This document shows positions 1 through 8,649 of a stretch of 64,000 nucleotides of DNA, one piece after another. The stretch is from Bacteroides sp. GTDB taxonomy: Bacteria; Bacteroidota; Bacteroidia; Bacteroidales; Muribaculaceae. The notes below the pieces were generated by a model, which saw only the letters and a program-made list of their open reading frames with translations, searched no databases and was not told the origin of the DNA. Numbering within the stretch: position 1 is the first letter of the stretch; each line of letters begins with the position of its first letter. A program made the translations under genes and the position numbers. Location of the stretch: NCBI GenBank assembly GCA_014802425.1, contig JAAVCH010000022.1, positions 23,226 through 87,225 of the forward strand, in the 5' to 3' direction.

Positions 1-535
1 AATACGCCGCCCGGAGGACATCAAGCGCAACATCGGATACATGAGCCAGAAGTTCGCGCTCTACGAGGACCTGACCGTGGACGACAACCTCCGGCTTTTC
101 TCCACCATCTACGGAATGCCGGCGGCACGCTTCAGGGGGGCCGCACGGAAAATGTACGCCGACCTCGACATGACCTCAATGAAGGATACGCCGGTGAGGG
201 ACATACCCATCGGGTGGAAGCAGAAGCTGGCGTTCGCCACGGCCACCATCCATAATCCGGAAATCGTGTTTCTCGACGAGCCGACCGGAGGAGTCGATCC
301 GGTGACGAGACGTAAATTCTGGGAGCTCATCTACAAGGTATCGTCAGAAGGTATGACGGTCTTCGTGACCACACACTATCTCGACGAGTCGGAATACTGC
401 AACCGGGTGTCGATCATGGTGGACGGGCGGATCAAGGCCCTGGACTCCCCCGCCGCCCTCAAGGAGAGATACCACGTCGGCACGATGGACGCCGTATTCA
501 GGACAGTGGCGGAAGGAGCGCTGAGAGGAGACTGA
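1..535 (+). CDS. ABC transporter ATP-binding protein, 5'-truncated
   Basis: The reading frame is open from base 2, so the gene begins before the window and the Walker A motif is not seen. What remains is the second half of a nucleotide-binding domain: a Q-loop (YMSQKFALYEDL), a family-typical variant signature (PIGWKQKLAFA in place of LSGGQ), Walker B and D-loop (VFLDEPTGGVDP) and the switch histidine (FVTTHYLDE). This pattern fits the DrrA/YbhF class that powers ABC-2 exporters. The stop at 535 lies one base before the ATG of the first permease, so the three genes are almost certainly co-translated. It should hydrolyse ATP at the cytoplasmic face. The substrate cannot be told; YbhF-type pumps usually export drugs or amphipathic compounds, with a membrane-fusion protein encoded upstream (outside the window). 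Confidence 0.9.
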   Translation, partial: IRRPEDIKRNIGYMSQKFALYEDLTVDDNLRLFSTIYGMPAARFRGAARKMYADLDMTSMKDTPVRDIPIGWKQKLAFATATIHNPEIVFLDEPTGGVDPVTRRKFWELIYKVSSEGMTVFVTTHYLDESEYCNRVSIMVDGRIKALDSPAALKERYHVGTMDAVFRTVAEGALRGD

Positions 536-536
536 C

Positions 537-1586
537 ATGAGCACGTTGAAATCAATCATCCGAAAGGAGTTCCTACACATCGTCCGCGACAGCCGCACGT
601 CGGTCATCACCGTAATGATGCCCCTGGTGCTTCTGCTGCTCTTCGGATTCGCCATCTCGACCGAGGTCAACGACGTAAGGGTCATCGCCTCCGTCGACCG
701 GCACACCCCGCAGACACGCCTGATGCTGAAGAGAATCGAAGCCGACGGATATTTCACCTTCCTCGGCCCCGGCACCCCGGCGGAGATAGAGGACGCCCTG
801 CGGAAAGGGACGGCCGACGCCGGAATCGTGATAAAGGACCGCGACGGGAAGGCCGACTACCAGATCATAGCCGACGCGTCGAATCCCAACATGGCCTCCA
901 CGGCGGCCGCCTACATCCAGGGCACTCTGGAAGGCGCCGGCGCGCCCTCTCCTGTAATCTCTCGCACGCTCTACAATCCTCAGCTCAGGAGCTCCTACAA
1001 TTTCGTGCCCGGCATCATGGGGATGATCTTCATCCTGGTCTGCGCCATCATGACCTCCGTGTCCATCGTAAGGGAGAAGGAGGCGGGGACAATGAACCTG
1101 CTCCTCGTCTCCCCCGTGAGGCCGGCCACGGTGATAATCGGCAAGCTCATCCCCTATTTCATCCTTTCCTGCGTGATCCTCGCCGTGATGCTGGGCATAT
1201 CATACGGCGTGCTGGGGATTCCGCTTTCGGAATCGGTCGTCGACGTGGTGCTCCTCACGCTGCTCTACATCCTGCTCTCGCTCTCGATCGGGCTGCTCGT
1301 GTCGACGATAGTGCGGACGCAGCTGGCGGCCCTGCTGGTGTCGGCCGTCATATTCATGATGCCGGTGATATTCCTCTCGGGTATGCTCTTCCCCATCGAC
1401 AACATGCCCCGCATCATACAGCACATATCGTGCGTCATCCCCGCGAGATGGTACATCTCCGCGCTCAGGAAAATGATGATACAGCAGCTCGGCTTCCGCC
1501 ACGCCCTGCAGGAGACCGCCATCCTGGCCGGGATGACCGTGGTGATCCTCACCGTGGCGATCAGGAAATTCAACACTAAAGACTGA
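537..1586 (+). CDS. ABC-2 type permease (YbhS/YbhR-like), first subunit
   Basis: 349 residues with the ABC-2 permease layout: one N-terminal membrane helix (about residues 22-42), a periplasmic domain to about residue 160, then five hydrophobic segments. The coupling region after the second helix reads IVREKEAGTMNLLLVSPVRP, the hallmark of the family. It begins one base after the ATPase stop and is followed five bases later by a second permease of the same build, so the exporter core is probably a heterodimer of the two. The DNA shows no substrate clue. The start is fixed by the tight junction. Confidence 0.9.
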   Translation: MSTLKSIIRKEFLHIVRDSRTSVITVMMPLVLLLLFGFAISTEVNDVRVIASVDRHTPQTRLMLKRIEADGYFTFLGPGTPAEIEDALRKGTADAGIVIKDRDGKADYQIIADASNPNMASTAAAYIQGTLEGAGAPSPVISRTLYNPQLRSSYNFVPGIMGMIFILVCAIMTSVSIVREKEAGTMNLLLVSPVRPATVIIGKLIPYFILSCVILAVMLGISYGVLGIPLSESVVDVVLLTLLYILLSLSIGLLVSTIVRTQLAALLVSAVIFMMPVIFLSGMLFPIDNMPRIIQHISCVIPARWYISALRKMMIQQLGFRHALQETAILAGMTVVILTVAIRKFNTKD

Positions 1587-1591
1587 CGAAG

Positions 1592-2686
1592 ATGAACCTA
1601 AGAATACTCATGGCGCTTCTGCGCAAGGAACTGAAGACGATAAGGCACAACAGCCTCGTGACGCGCATGATCGTGGCCATGCCGGTGATGGTGATGCTGG
1701 TGATGCCGCTTATCGCCACGCTTGACGTCAGCAACGTGGGTGTGGCCGTGGTCGACCTTGACCGCAGCCAGCTCTCACGAAGGATAATAAGCGACATCAG
1801 CGCCACCGGCACCCTCCATGTGGAGGCCGTATGCGCCGGGCATGAAGAGGCCATGCGTGAGATCGAATCAGGCAGGTGCGACGTGATCCTCACCATCCCC
1901 TACCGGTTCGCCAGCCGGCTGTCAGGCCTTGACGTAGAGGCCAACGGGGTCAACGCCACCAAGGGGATGCTCGGAGCCCGCTATGTCAGCTCCTCGGCGG
2001 TGGAGACCATCGGCCGGTGGCTTTCAGAGAACGGACGGAGCGCTGCGACGGCCCCACGGAGCGTCATCAACCGCTACAACCCTACGCTTAACTACCGCAA
2101 CTTCATGATTCCGGCCCTGATGGTGGTGCTCATAATCGTGATATGCGGGTTCCTCCCGGCCCTGAATCTCGTAAGCGAGAAGGAATCCGGCACCATCGAG
2201 GCGATCAACGTGACCCCGGTGGGGAAATTCACGTTTGTGCTCTCCAAGCTGCTGCCGTTCTGGGTGATCGGTATATTCGTGGTGGCCGTGGGGATGCTTA
2301 TCGGATGGAGTGTCTACGGCCTGGCTCCGGCCGGGAGCATATGGGCCATCCTTCTCGCGGCGGTGCTGTTCTCGCTCGTGATGTCGGGCATAGGGGTGAC
2401 AGTGGCCAACAGTTCCGACACGATGCTGCAGAGCATATTCATGATGTTCGCCATCATAATGATATTCCAGCTCATGGGGGGCCTCTTCACCCCCGTGAGT
2501 TCGATGCCGGAATGGGCAAGATGGATCACCTACGCAGTGCCTCCGCGTTATTTCATAGAGATAATGAGGTCGGTCTACCTTAAGGGGACCGGCGTGGCGG
2601 AACTCGGCTTCCAGTACGCCGCCCTAGGCGGAATGGCCCTCGCCCTGTGCCTTCTTGCAGCCCTGACCTACAGGAAACAGTCCTGA
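1592..2686 (+). CDS. ABC-2 type permease, second subunit
   Basis: 364 residues with the same topology as the preceding permease: an N-terminal helix, a large extracytoplasmic loop, and a five-helix C-terminal part with the conserved stretch LVSEKESGTIEAINVTPVGK. The conserved YNPTLNYRNFMIPAL segment precedes the second helix, as YNPQLRSSYNFVPGI does in its partner, which points to an old duplication. It is the last gene of the exporter operon; the next gene converges from the other strand and a hairpin lies between them. Predicted inner-membrane half of a drug or lipid-type exporter. Confidence 0.9.
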   Translation: MNLRILMALLRKELKTIRHNSLVTRMIVAMPVMVMLVMPLIATLDVSNVGVAVVDLDRSQLSRRIISDISATGTLHVEAVCAGHEEAMREIESGRCDVILTIPYRFASRLSGLDVEANGVNATKGMLGARYVSSSAVETIGRWLSENGRSAATAPRSVINRYNPTLNYRNFMIPALMVVLIIVICGFLPALNLVSEKESGTIEAINVTPVGKFTFVLSKLLPFWVIGIFVVAVGMLIGWSVYGLAPAGSIWAILLAAVLFSLVMSGIGVTVANSSDTMLQSIFMMFAIIMIFQLMGGLFTPVSSMPEWARWITYAVPPRYFIEIMRSVYLKGTGVAELGFQYAALGGMALALCLLAALTYRKQS

Positions 2687-2733
2687 CCACTACGGGAAAC
2701 AGTCCCGACTTCCCCTTATTCCGGGATAAGAAG

Positions 2734-2781
2734 AAACCCCGGCGTCATACGGGGGTGAAGCCGCATGGCGTCGGGGGTTTC
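2734..2781. terminator. Probable bidirectional terminator between convergent operons
   Basis: An imperfect inverted repeat (AAACCCC-GGCGTCAT against ATGGCGTCGGGGGTTT) with a loop of about 16 bases sits between the stops of the ABC permease and the AEC carrier. It is followed by T-rich DNA on the plus strand (TTGTTTCT) and by TTTCTTCTTAT on the minus strand, so it may serve both operons. Confidence 0.5.
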
Positions 2782-2832
2782 CCTGTTGTTTCTATAATTC
2801 TCAGTAATTTCTCTGTAATCCTTCGCGGTCCT

Positions 2833-3813
2833 TTATGCGAATGCGTGGATGGCCACGTCAGTGATCCAGATCCAGAGCGGACAGAAGCCCATGAAGAGTA
2901 TCACGCTGAGAGTAAGGGATGAGGTGCCGTTGGCCACATAGGTGTTGTACTCGCTGGCGATGATGATGCCCGAGAACGCGGGGGGAAGCACACCGGCCAC
3001 GACAAGCATCTTGAGGTTGAGCGGATCCATATGTACAAGAAGGCCTACTATCAGCAGCAGCGCGGGCATCACCACCATCTTGAGTATGGAGCCGAGCACC
3101 ACCTGCCAGTTGATCGTAACCTTGATGGCGGAAAGTGTGATACCGGCGGCAAACACGGCCATCGAGGCGTTGGCCTTGGCGATAAGGTCAAACGACGGGC
3201 TCAGGTAGGCGGGCCACTTGATGCCGCAGAGCACCATCACCACAGCCAGGATAGGCGCCCAGGCCACAGGCTGCTCCAGAGCATGGAGCACCGGCTTCCA
3301 GGCCGATTCCTTCTTATGGCCGGTCTTCTCGGCCAGACTCGCATCCGAGGCGTTGAGCAGCGAGAGTCCCACCGGGATGCCGACGGCATTGACCACGATT
3401 CCCACGATGGCCACCACCAGCGCCACCGACGGCGTGGTGCCGAAGATAGGCTCAAGGATGGCGAAGCCGAGGAATCCGATTGTAGGCGAGCCGCTGATAA
3501 GGGCCATCACCGCCGCATCGGCACCGGTGTTTTTCTTGAAGCAGTACTTATAGATGAAGTAGACCAGCATGAAGCAGAACATGATGACGAAAAGCGACAC
3601 CAGCGTCAGCTTCAGGTCCTTGGCCAGCATTTCACGGTCGGCCTGCACGATGGACACGAACAGGGCTGCCGGAAGGGCGAAGTCGAGCACGACTTTATTG
3701 AACTTCTTTGCGTCAGCACCGGAGAAGGCACCCTTCTTTCCGGCGATGAAGCCCGCGAGCATCACCACCAGAATAGGCACTACCGCATAGAGTATGATAT
3801 GCGTCATATTCAT
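2833..3813 (-). CDS. AEC family (auxin efflux carrier/malate permease type) transporter
   Basis: 326 residues, strongly hydrophobic, with about ten membrane segments in two similar halves as in the AEC (Mem_trans) family; it begins MNMTHIILYAVVPILVVMLAGF. It starts 28 bases after the oxalyl-CoA decarboxylase stop and is the last gene of the oxalate operon. E. coli has the same set: YfdV, an AEC protein, is encoded beside frc (yfdW) and oxc (yfdU). I therefore infer that it carries oxalate in and/or formate out, the role OxlT (a different fold) plays in Oxalobacter. The family call is solid; the substrate is inference from position. Confidence 0.85.
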   Translation of the reverse strand: MNMTHIILYAVVPILVVMLAGFIAGKKGAFSGADAKKFNKVVLDFALPAALFVSIVQADREMLAKDLKLTLVSLFVIMFCFMLVYFIYKYCFKKNTGADAAVMALISGSPTIGFLGFAILEPIFGTTPSVALVVAIVGIVVNAVGIPVGLSLLNASDASLAEKTGHKKESAWKPVLHALEQPVAWAPILAVVMVLCGIKWPAYLSPSFDLIAKANASMAVFAAGITLSAIKVTINWQVVLGSILKMVVMPALLLIVGLLVHMDPLNLKMLVVAGVLPPAFSGIIIASEYNTYVANGTSSLTLSVILFMGFCPLWIWITDVAIHAFA

Positions 3814-3841
3814 AAGGCAATACGTTTAGAGGGGTGGATGA

Positions 3842-5575
3842 TCAGACGGTGTATTTGATGAGCGGGGTCGGATTGAGGTAGCCGATGTGGCCGCTCTCCT
3901 TGCCGGAGTCGGCGGCGAGCTGCACGTCGATCATGCAGGGTTCGCCGGAGGCGATGGCCTCGGTGAGGGCCGATGTAAGCTCGGCCGGAGTAGTGACATG
4001 ATAGTTGCGGGCGCCGAAGGCCTCACCTATCTTGTCGTAGCGGGCGTTGATGTCAAGTGTCGTGGGCGCGGGCTGGTCGCCTCCCGACGGGTTGACGCCG
4101 ATGCCGTTGTAGATGCCGCCGTTGTTGAATATCACCACAGTGACAGGGAGCTTATAGCGGCAGACAGTGGCGAAGTCCATGCCGGAGAATCCGAATGCGG
4201 AGTCGCCCTCTACGGCCACCACCTTCTTGCCCGTGGCCACGGCGGCGCCGATGGTGGACCCCATGCCCATGCCCATGATCGACCATGAGGCGCAGTCCAC
4301 ACGGTGGCGCGGGAGCGACATGTCGACGGTGTCGCGGGTGTCGTCAAGGGTATTGGCGCCCTCGTTGACGAGTATCACGTCCGGATTGGCCTCCAGGATG
4401 GGCTTGATGGCGGAGAGGGCCGTCCAGTGTGTCATCGGCGACAGCGTGGAAGCCTCCTTAAGGCGCTCGGCGAACTTGGCGTTCTTCTCCTTGGTCTCGG
4501 CGGCGAGTTCCGGCAGCCATGCGGAATCGGTCGACATGGCCTTACCCTTCATGGCGTCGAGCAGGGCGGCCAGGCTGAGGCGCATGTCGCCCACGACAGG
4601 CGCATAGACCGGTGCGTTACGGTCGATTTCCTGAGGCTCCACCTCAAGCTGCACGAACTTCACGTCCTTGTTCCACTTACCCTTGCCGAAATCAAGCATC
4701 CAGTTGAGGCGCGCTCCGACCACGATCACCACGTCCGACTCCTCCATGATTGTGGAGCGGCAGCTGAGGGCGCTGTACTCACCCTTGTCGGGGAGCAGAC
4801 CCTTGGCCATCGACATTGCGAGGTAAGGGATCTTATAGGTCTCGACGAGCTCCTTGAGCTGGTCCTCGACCTGGGCGTAGGCCGCGCCCTTGCCGAGCAG
4901 GATCGCAGGCTTCCTGGCACCGAGGATCGTGGCGGCGGCACGCTCCACCGACTCCTTGTTGGGGGCCACTTCGGAATATACGTCGACCGGAGTATAGAAA
5001 AGCTTCTCGGCCTCCTCGCGGTCCATGACCTCGCCCAGGGCCGGAGTCGTCATGTCGATGTAGACTCCTCCGGGACGTCCGCTCACGGCCGCACGGTAGG
5101 CGCGGGCCACAGCCGAGGGGATATCCTTGGCATATGAGCAGCGGAACGCGGCCTTTACGAGCGGACGCGCCGTGTTGAGCTGGTCAAGCTGTTCGTAGGT
5201 GCCCATGTTCATGTCCACCATGGTGGGGTCGCTGGCGCCCGAAATCTGGATCATCGGGTAGCAGTTGACAGTGGCGTTGGCCGTAGCGGTGAGTCCGTTG
5301 AGGAATCCCAGCGAGGAGACGGTGAGCAGCACTCCCGGCTGGCGGGTGAGGAAGCCGTGGGTGGCGGCGGCCATGCCGGCCTGCTGTTCGAAACGGAATC
5401 CGTAGTAGTCTATCCCCACCTTCTGCATGGCGTAGGCGGCCTCGGTCACGGGGATGCCCACAAGACCGTAGACCTTATCGAGGTTAAGGCGCTTGAGCGC
5501 CTCGGCGAGTATGTACATGCCGGTCACCTGCTCGGGAAATTTCGGAGCCGTGGCGGCTGATTGTGCGTTATTCAT
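3842..5575 (-). CDS. oxc: Oxalyl-CoA decarboxylase
   Basis: 577 residues from the ATG at 5575, close to the length of characterised Oxc (about 568). A longer frame to 5617 is possible, but its extra 14 residues are not family-like. It is a thiamine-diphosphate enzyme that converts oxalyl-CoA to formyl-CoA and CO2. Visible: an N-terminal pyrimidine-binding domain with the catalytic glutamate in RFEQQAGMAAATHG, a central domain, and a C-terminal diphosphate-binding motif (VEGDSAFGFSG ending FNNGGIYNG). The long match in the ISGASDPTMVDMNMG and PVYAPVVGD regions separates it from acetolactate synthases. It follows frc by 127 bases. With Frc it forms a cycle that consumes a proton per turn and yields formate, feeding an antiport-type energy gain if the AEC carrier exchanges the two anions. 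Confidence 0.93.
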   Translation of the reverse strand: MNNAQSAATAPKFPEQVTGMYILAEALKRLNLDKVYGLVGIPVTEAAYAMQKVGIDYYGFRFEQQAGMAAATHGFLTRQPGVLLTVSSLGFLNGLTATANATVNCYPMIQISGASDPTMVDMNMGTYEQLDQLNTARPLVKAAFRCSYAKDIPSAVARAYRAAVSGRPGGVYIDMTTPALGEVMDREEAEKLFYTPVDVYSEVAPNKESVERAAATILGARKPAILLGKGAAYAQVEDQLKELVETYKIPYLAMSMAKGLLPDKGEYSALSCRSTIMEESDVVIVVGARLNWMLDFGKGKWNKDVKFVQLEVEPQEIDRNAPVYAPVVGDMRLSLAALLDAMKGKAMSTDSAWLPELAAETKEKNAKFAERLKEASTLSPMTHWTALSAIKPILEANPDVILVNEGANTLDDTRDTVDMSLPRHRVDCASWSIMGMGMGSTIGAAVATGKKVVAVEGDSAFGFSGMDFATVCRYKLPVTVVIFNNGGIYNGIGVNPSGGDQPAPTTLDINARYDKIGEAFGARNYHVTTPAELTSALTEAIASGEPCMIDVQLAADSGKESGHIGYLNPTPLIKYTV

Positions 5576-5621
5576 AATTCTAAGGAGATTTTTTGGATAA
5601 TTAACTGGGTGTCTCATCGGA

Positions 5622-5667
5622 AGAGGCGCATGTTCCGGAGCATCGAAGTCCGTAGTAATGCGCCTCT
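5622..5667 (-). promoter_or_regulatory. Intercistronic hairpin between frc and oxc
   Basis: A perfect 10-bp inverted repeat (AGAGGCGCAT and ATGCGCCTCT) encloses 26 bases that hold a second short stem (CGGA/TCCG). No T-run follows on the minus strand, so it is not a standard terminator. It is better explained as an mRNA-stabilising or processing structure that sets the frc:oxc ratio. Confidence 0.5.
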
Positions 5668-5702
5668 CACTCTGTGTTTTTGATAATCTTTACCGTGCGG
5701 GT

Positions 5703-7025
5703 TTACATTTCCTTGTGGCCGTCGACCTCGATGGGCTCCGTGGTGCCGTTCTTGGCGAACTCTGCCTGCTGGGCCGAAGTATAGCCGAGGGAGGTAAGGA
5801 TTTCCTCCGTGTTGCCGCCCAGTGTCGGAGCGGGGCCGTAGGTAGGCTGGAAGTTGCTCATGGTGAAAGGGCATCCCACTGTCACGAACTCGCCGATCTC
5901 ACCGCCCTGGTCGATCTTGACGAGGGTGTTGCCGTCGTAGAGGCTCTCGTCGGCCATGAGTTCCTGGGTCGAGATCACGGGACCTACCGGCACACCTGCC
6001 TTCGAAAGGATTTCGGTGACCTCGAATTTGGTCTTGTCGGCTGTCCATTCGCCGATACGCTCGTAGATGGCCTGTTTGTGACGGTCGCGGGCGTCGGCCG
6101 TGTTGAAGTCGGGATTGGTGAGCCAGTCCTCGAATCCTAATGCCTTGCAGGCGAGCTCGAAGTCCTTCTCGCCGCGCTGGAGGATGATATAGACGTAGTT
6201 GTTGGCTTCCTCAAGAGTGTCCATCGGGCCGGAGGGCTTGCACTTGTAGGTCCATCCGAGCACGCCGCCGCCCTCGATGTTGCCTGAACGCGGCACTGTC
6301 TTGCCGAACTTCTGGTCAGGATACTGGGGATACTGCGTGAGGTATCCGATCTTGTCAAGCGTGAGCTGGTCACGTGTCTTGATACGGCAGAGGTTAAGGC
6401 AGGCGTTGTGCATCGACTGGTAGACGTAGCATCCCTCCCCTGTGTTGTTGCGCTGCTGGAGGGCGGCGAGCAGACCGATGAGGAGGTGCATGCCGGTGTT
6501 GGAGTCGCCGAGTGCGGCGCCGCTCTGGGTAGGCATGTTCATCGGGCCTTCATACCAGCCGGTAGTGGTTGCGGCGGCCGCCGTCACCTGTGCGATCGGC
6601 TCGTAGGCCTTGAGGTTGCGGTACTGGGAGCTCAACGGGAACCCCTTGATCGTACCGTAGATGCATCTCGGATTGAGTTTGTGGACCTGTTCCCAGCCGA
6701 AGCCGAGCTTGTCCATGGCTCCCGGGTGCAGATTCTCTACGAAGATGTCGCACTCCTTGATGAGTTTGGTGAGGATTTCCTTGCCGTCAGGGGTCTTGGC
6801 GTCGAGGCTGAGCGACTTCTTGTCGCTGTTGAGCTGCAGGAAGTAGTACGAGGGCAGATCGGGATTGAACTGGAGTTCCTTACGTGTGGCGTCGCCCACG
6901 CCGGGACGTTCAATCTTGATCACATCGGCGCCGAGCCACGCCAGCATCTGAGTGCATGAAGGGCCGGACTGTACCTCGGTGAAGTCTACGACCTTGATTC
7001 CCTGAAGGGGAGCTGTGTTTTCCAT
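5703..7025 (-). CDS. frc: Formyl-CoA:oxalate CoA-transferase
   Basis: 440 residues, family III CoA-transferase (CaiB/BaiF fold). It moves CoA from formyl-CoA to oxalate. The N-terminus (LQGIKVVDFTEVQSGPSCTQM) and the segment GAALGDSNTGMHLLIGLLAAL align with Oxalobacter Frc without gaps; the catalytic aspartate is Asp174 here (Asp169 in the Oxalobacter enzyme). The glycine-rich active-site loop is present as NIEGGGVLGW, and TAAAATTTGWYEGP matches the GGAAATTGFWDGP region. These features separate it from carnitine or bile-acid CoA-transferases of the same fold. It is the first gene of the operon, preceded by a 390-base region with a 10-G tract. Cytoplasmic. Confidence 0.93.
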   Translation of the reverse strand: MENTAPLQGIKVVDFTEVQSGPSCTQMLAWLGADVIKIERPGVGDATRKELQFNPDLPSYYFLQLNSDKKSLSLDAKTPDGKEILTKLIKECDIFVENLHPGAMDKLGFGWEQVHKLNPRCIYGTIKGFPLSSQYRNLKAYEPIAQVTAAAATTTGWYEGPMNMPTQSGAALGDSNTGMHLLIGLLAALQQRNNTGEGCYVYQSMHNACLNLCRIKTRDQLTLDKIGYLTQYPQYPDQKFGKTVPRSGNIEGGGVLGWTYKCKPSGPMDTLEEANNYVYIILQRGEKDFELACKALGFEDWLTNPDFNTADARDRHKQAIYERIGEWTADKTKFEVTEILSKAGVPVGPVISTQELMADESLYDGNTLVKIDQGGEIGEFVTVGCPFTMSNFQPTYGPAPTLGGNTEEILTSLGYTSAQQAEFAKNGTTEPIEVDGHKEM

Positions 7026-7415
7026 AATGAATTGTATATTATATTTAATGTGTTTTTCAAAAAACCAGGAATCCGAATTAGATTGTATTGAGGGGGGGGG
7101 GCGGCGTTCAACTTAAATTCCGTAGTCGGCCTCCGGATACTCAGTGATTCAGTAATTTCCTTATTTCAGTATTTATAACAATCCGATTTGTCGGAATTCC
7201 TCACCGGCATTTCTTAAAATATGTTATTTTTAGTTTGGGCGCAGTAATATGCCCCTCGTCTCGGCGTTATTTTGTAATTTTGCGGCTGGAAACGCGGCGC
7301 GCCCTCCCGGAACCGCCCGCTCCTCTCCGGCCGCGTCCTCCGGCCGCACCGACCGGCGCGGCCCCGCATCCCGCCGGTGCGCCGCCCCGGCGCCATTCAT
7401 TCATACCTAAGCTAC
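7026..7415. promoter_or_regulatory. Divergent regulatory region of the oxalate operon and the BASS carrier
   Basis: 390 gene-free bases. It holds a run of ten G at 7092-7101 (67 bases before the frc start), a small perfect inverted repeat TCCGA-TTTG-TCGGA at 7182-7195 that could be an operator, and a -7-like TAATTTTG at 7275-7282 facing the BASS gene. I found no clear TAnnTTTG box facing frc, so its promoter may depend on an activator or alternative sigma factor. Confidence 0.5.
7275..7282 (+). promoter_or_regulatory. Possible -7 box for the BASS carrier
   Basis: TAATTTTG matches the Bacteroidota -7 consensus TAnnTTTG and is followed by GC. No TTTG lies 19-21 bases upstream, so this is a partial match. 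It would give a leader of about 130 bases. Confidence 0.35.
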
Positions 7416-8384
7416 ATGAACGCCATATTACGCTTTCTTAAGGACTGGATTCTGATTGTGGCCATTCTTGCAGGAGTGGCCGGATACTTCATTTATGTCT
7501 CGATTCCAGCACTCGCGCCCACCCATGCGTTTGCCGACAAGGCCGTAGGCATAATCCAGCCGGTGCTGATCTTCGCGATGCTGTTCCTTACGTTCACCCG
7601 CATCGATCCGCGACATCTGCGTTTCCGCCCGTGGCATCTGTGGCTTCTGCTCTTTCAGGGGGGGATCTTCACCGCAATAGGATGCGTGCTCATAGCCCTC
7701 CCCCACTCCCCGCTGCGCATCATCCTCGAAGGGGCCATGATATGCCTCATCTGCCCCACCGCCACGGCCGGTGCCGTCATCACGCGCAAACTCGGTGGCG
7801 ATGTGGGCAACATCACCACCTATACGATAATGATCAACGTCACGGCGGCCGTGCTCATACCGGTCCTCGTACCGTTTGTCCATCCCAATCCGGCCCTTAA
7901 CGTATGGCATGCCGGGCTGCTGATAATGAGCAAGGTGTTTCCGCTTCTGCTGATGCCGCTGGTTCTGGCGATGGTGATGCGGAAGTTCTGGCCGAAGCTG
8001 ACGTCGAGGATAGCTGAATTCCAGGAACTGTCTTTCTACATGTGGGCCGTGGCTCTGGCGCTGGCCACGGCCGTCACCACCCGCAGCATCGTCCACACCC
8101 ATGTTCCGGTGTCGGTACAGCTAGGGCTCGTGGCGGTATCGCTCATATGCTGCGCCCTCCAGTTCTGGCTCGGGCGCAAGATCGGGGGCCTCTACGGAGA
8201 GAAAATCACCGCCGGCCAGTCCTGCGGTCAGAAAAACACAGTCCTCGCCATCTGGGTAGGCTACACCTTCTTCACCCCCATCACCTCCATAGTAGGCGGC
8301 TTCTACAGCATCTGGCACAACCTCATCAACTCCTACCAGCTCTACCGCCACAAAAAGACCCACCGGGATTTCAATGGCCATTGA
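7416..8384 (+). CDS. Bile acid:sodium symporter (BASS) family transporter
   Basis: 322 residues from the ATG at 7416. The frame extends to 7377, but those residues are not hydrophobic-family sequence and the region is promoter-like. Nine or ten membrane helices are visible. The conserved crossing region has GQKNTVLAIWVGYTFFTPIT, typical of Bacteroidales BASS-like proteins. BASS members move organic anions with sodium, but the substrate here is unknown. It faces away from frc across the shared 390-base region, so a link to oxalate or formate transport is possible but unproven. A hairpin with a T-rich tail at 8566-8602 is the nearest downstream terminator. Confidence 0.75.
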   Translation: MNAILRFLKDWILIVAILAGVAGYFIYVSIPALAPTHAFADKAVGIIQPVLIFAMLFLTFTRIDPRHLRFRPWHLWLLLFQGGIFTAIGCVLIALPHSPLRIILEGAMICLICPTATAGAVITRKLGGDVGNITTYTIMINVTAAVLIPVLVPFVHPNPALNVWHAGLLIMSKVFPLLLMPLVLAMVMRKFWPKLTSRIAEFQELSFYMWAVALALATAVTTRSIVHTHVPVSVQLGLVAVSLICCALQFWLGRKIGGLYGEKITAGQSCGQKNTVLAIWVGYTFFTPITSIVGGFYSIWHNLINSYQLYRHKKTHRDFNGH

Positions 8385-8565
8385 ACACCCCGACTTCCCA
8401 AAATGGCCTACGTATGTGATATTTTTCCGAAGGCCAGCCATACTATATACCTATCCGGGCTCATTTCAAGCATCAGCTTGAGATGGGTTTGGGGTATCTG
8501 CATATACAGCGTGGGGGCTGATTTGCTCGTTCCGGTAATTAGAGCAAGTTCGAAGACTATAGGTT

Positions 8566-8602
8566 GCGGGAGGAGTAATGATATGACTCCCGCTTTTCTT
8601 TT
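8566..8602 (+). terminator. Rho-independent terminator
   Basis: A 7-bp GC stem (GCGGGAG/CTCCCGC) with a 14-base loop is followed by TTTTCTTTT on the plus strand. It could end the BASS transcript, or it may be left over from the DNA that replaced the neighbouring gene. Confidence 0.6.
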
Positions 8603-8649
8603 ACCCCACCCTCAACACCGCCATTTGGAGTCAATGGCTGAGAAAGCTG

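Noticed and set aside
537..2686. Degenerate ABC signature and paired permeases considered as a novel exporter
   Set aside because: The PIGWKQ-type signature and two ABC-2 permeases are normal for the YbhFSR class.
3031..3858. Long plus-strand frame of 275 codons opposite the AEC carrier gene
   Set aside because: Its protein is a His/Glu/Arg-rich string of the kind produced by reading a real gene on the wrong strand; the opposite frame is a clean membrane protein.
8521..8600. Possible tRNA-like fold (TTGCTC...GAGCAA stem followed by a GC hairpin)
   Set aside because: No acceptor stem pairing, no T-loop and no anticodon arm; it is better explained as a terminator with a nearby short inverted repeat.
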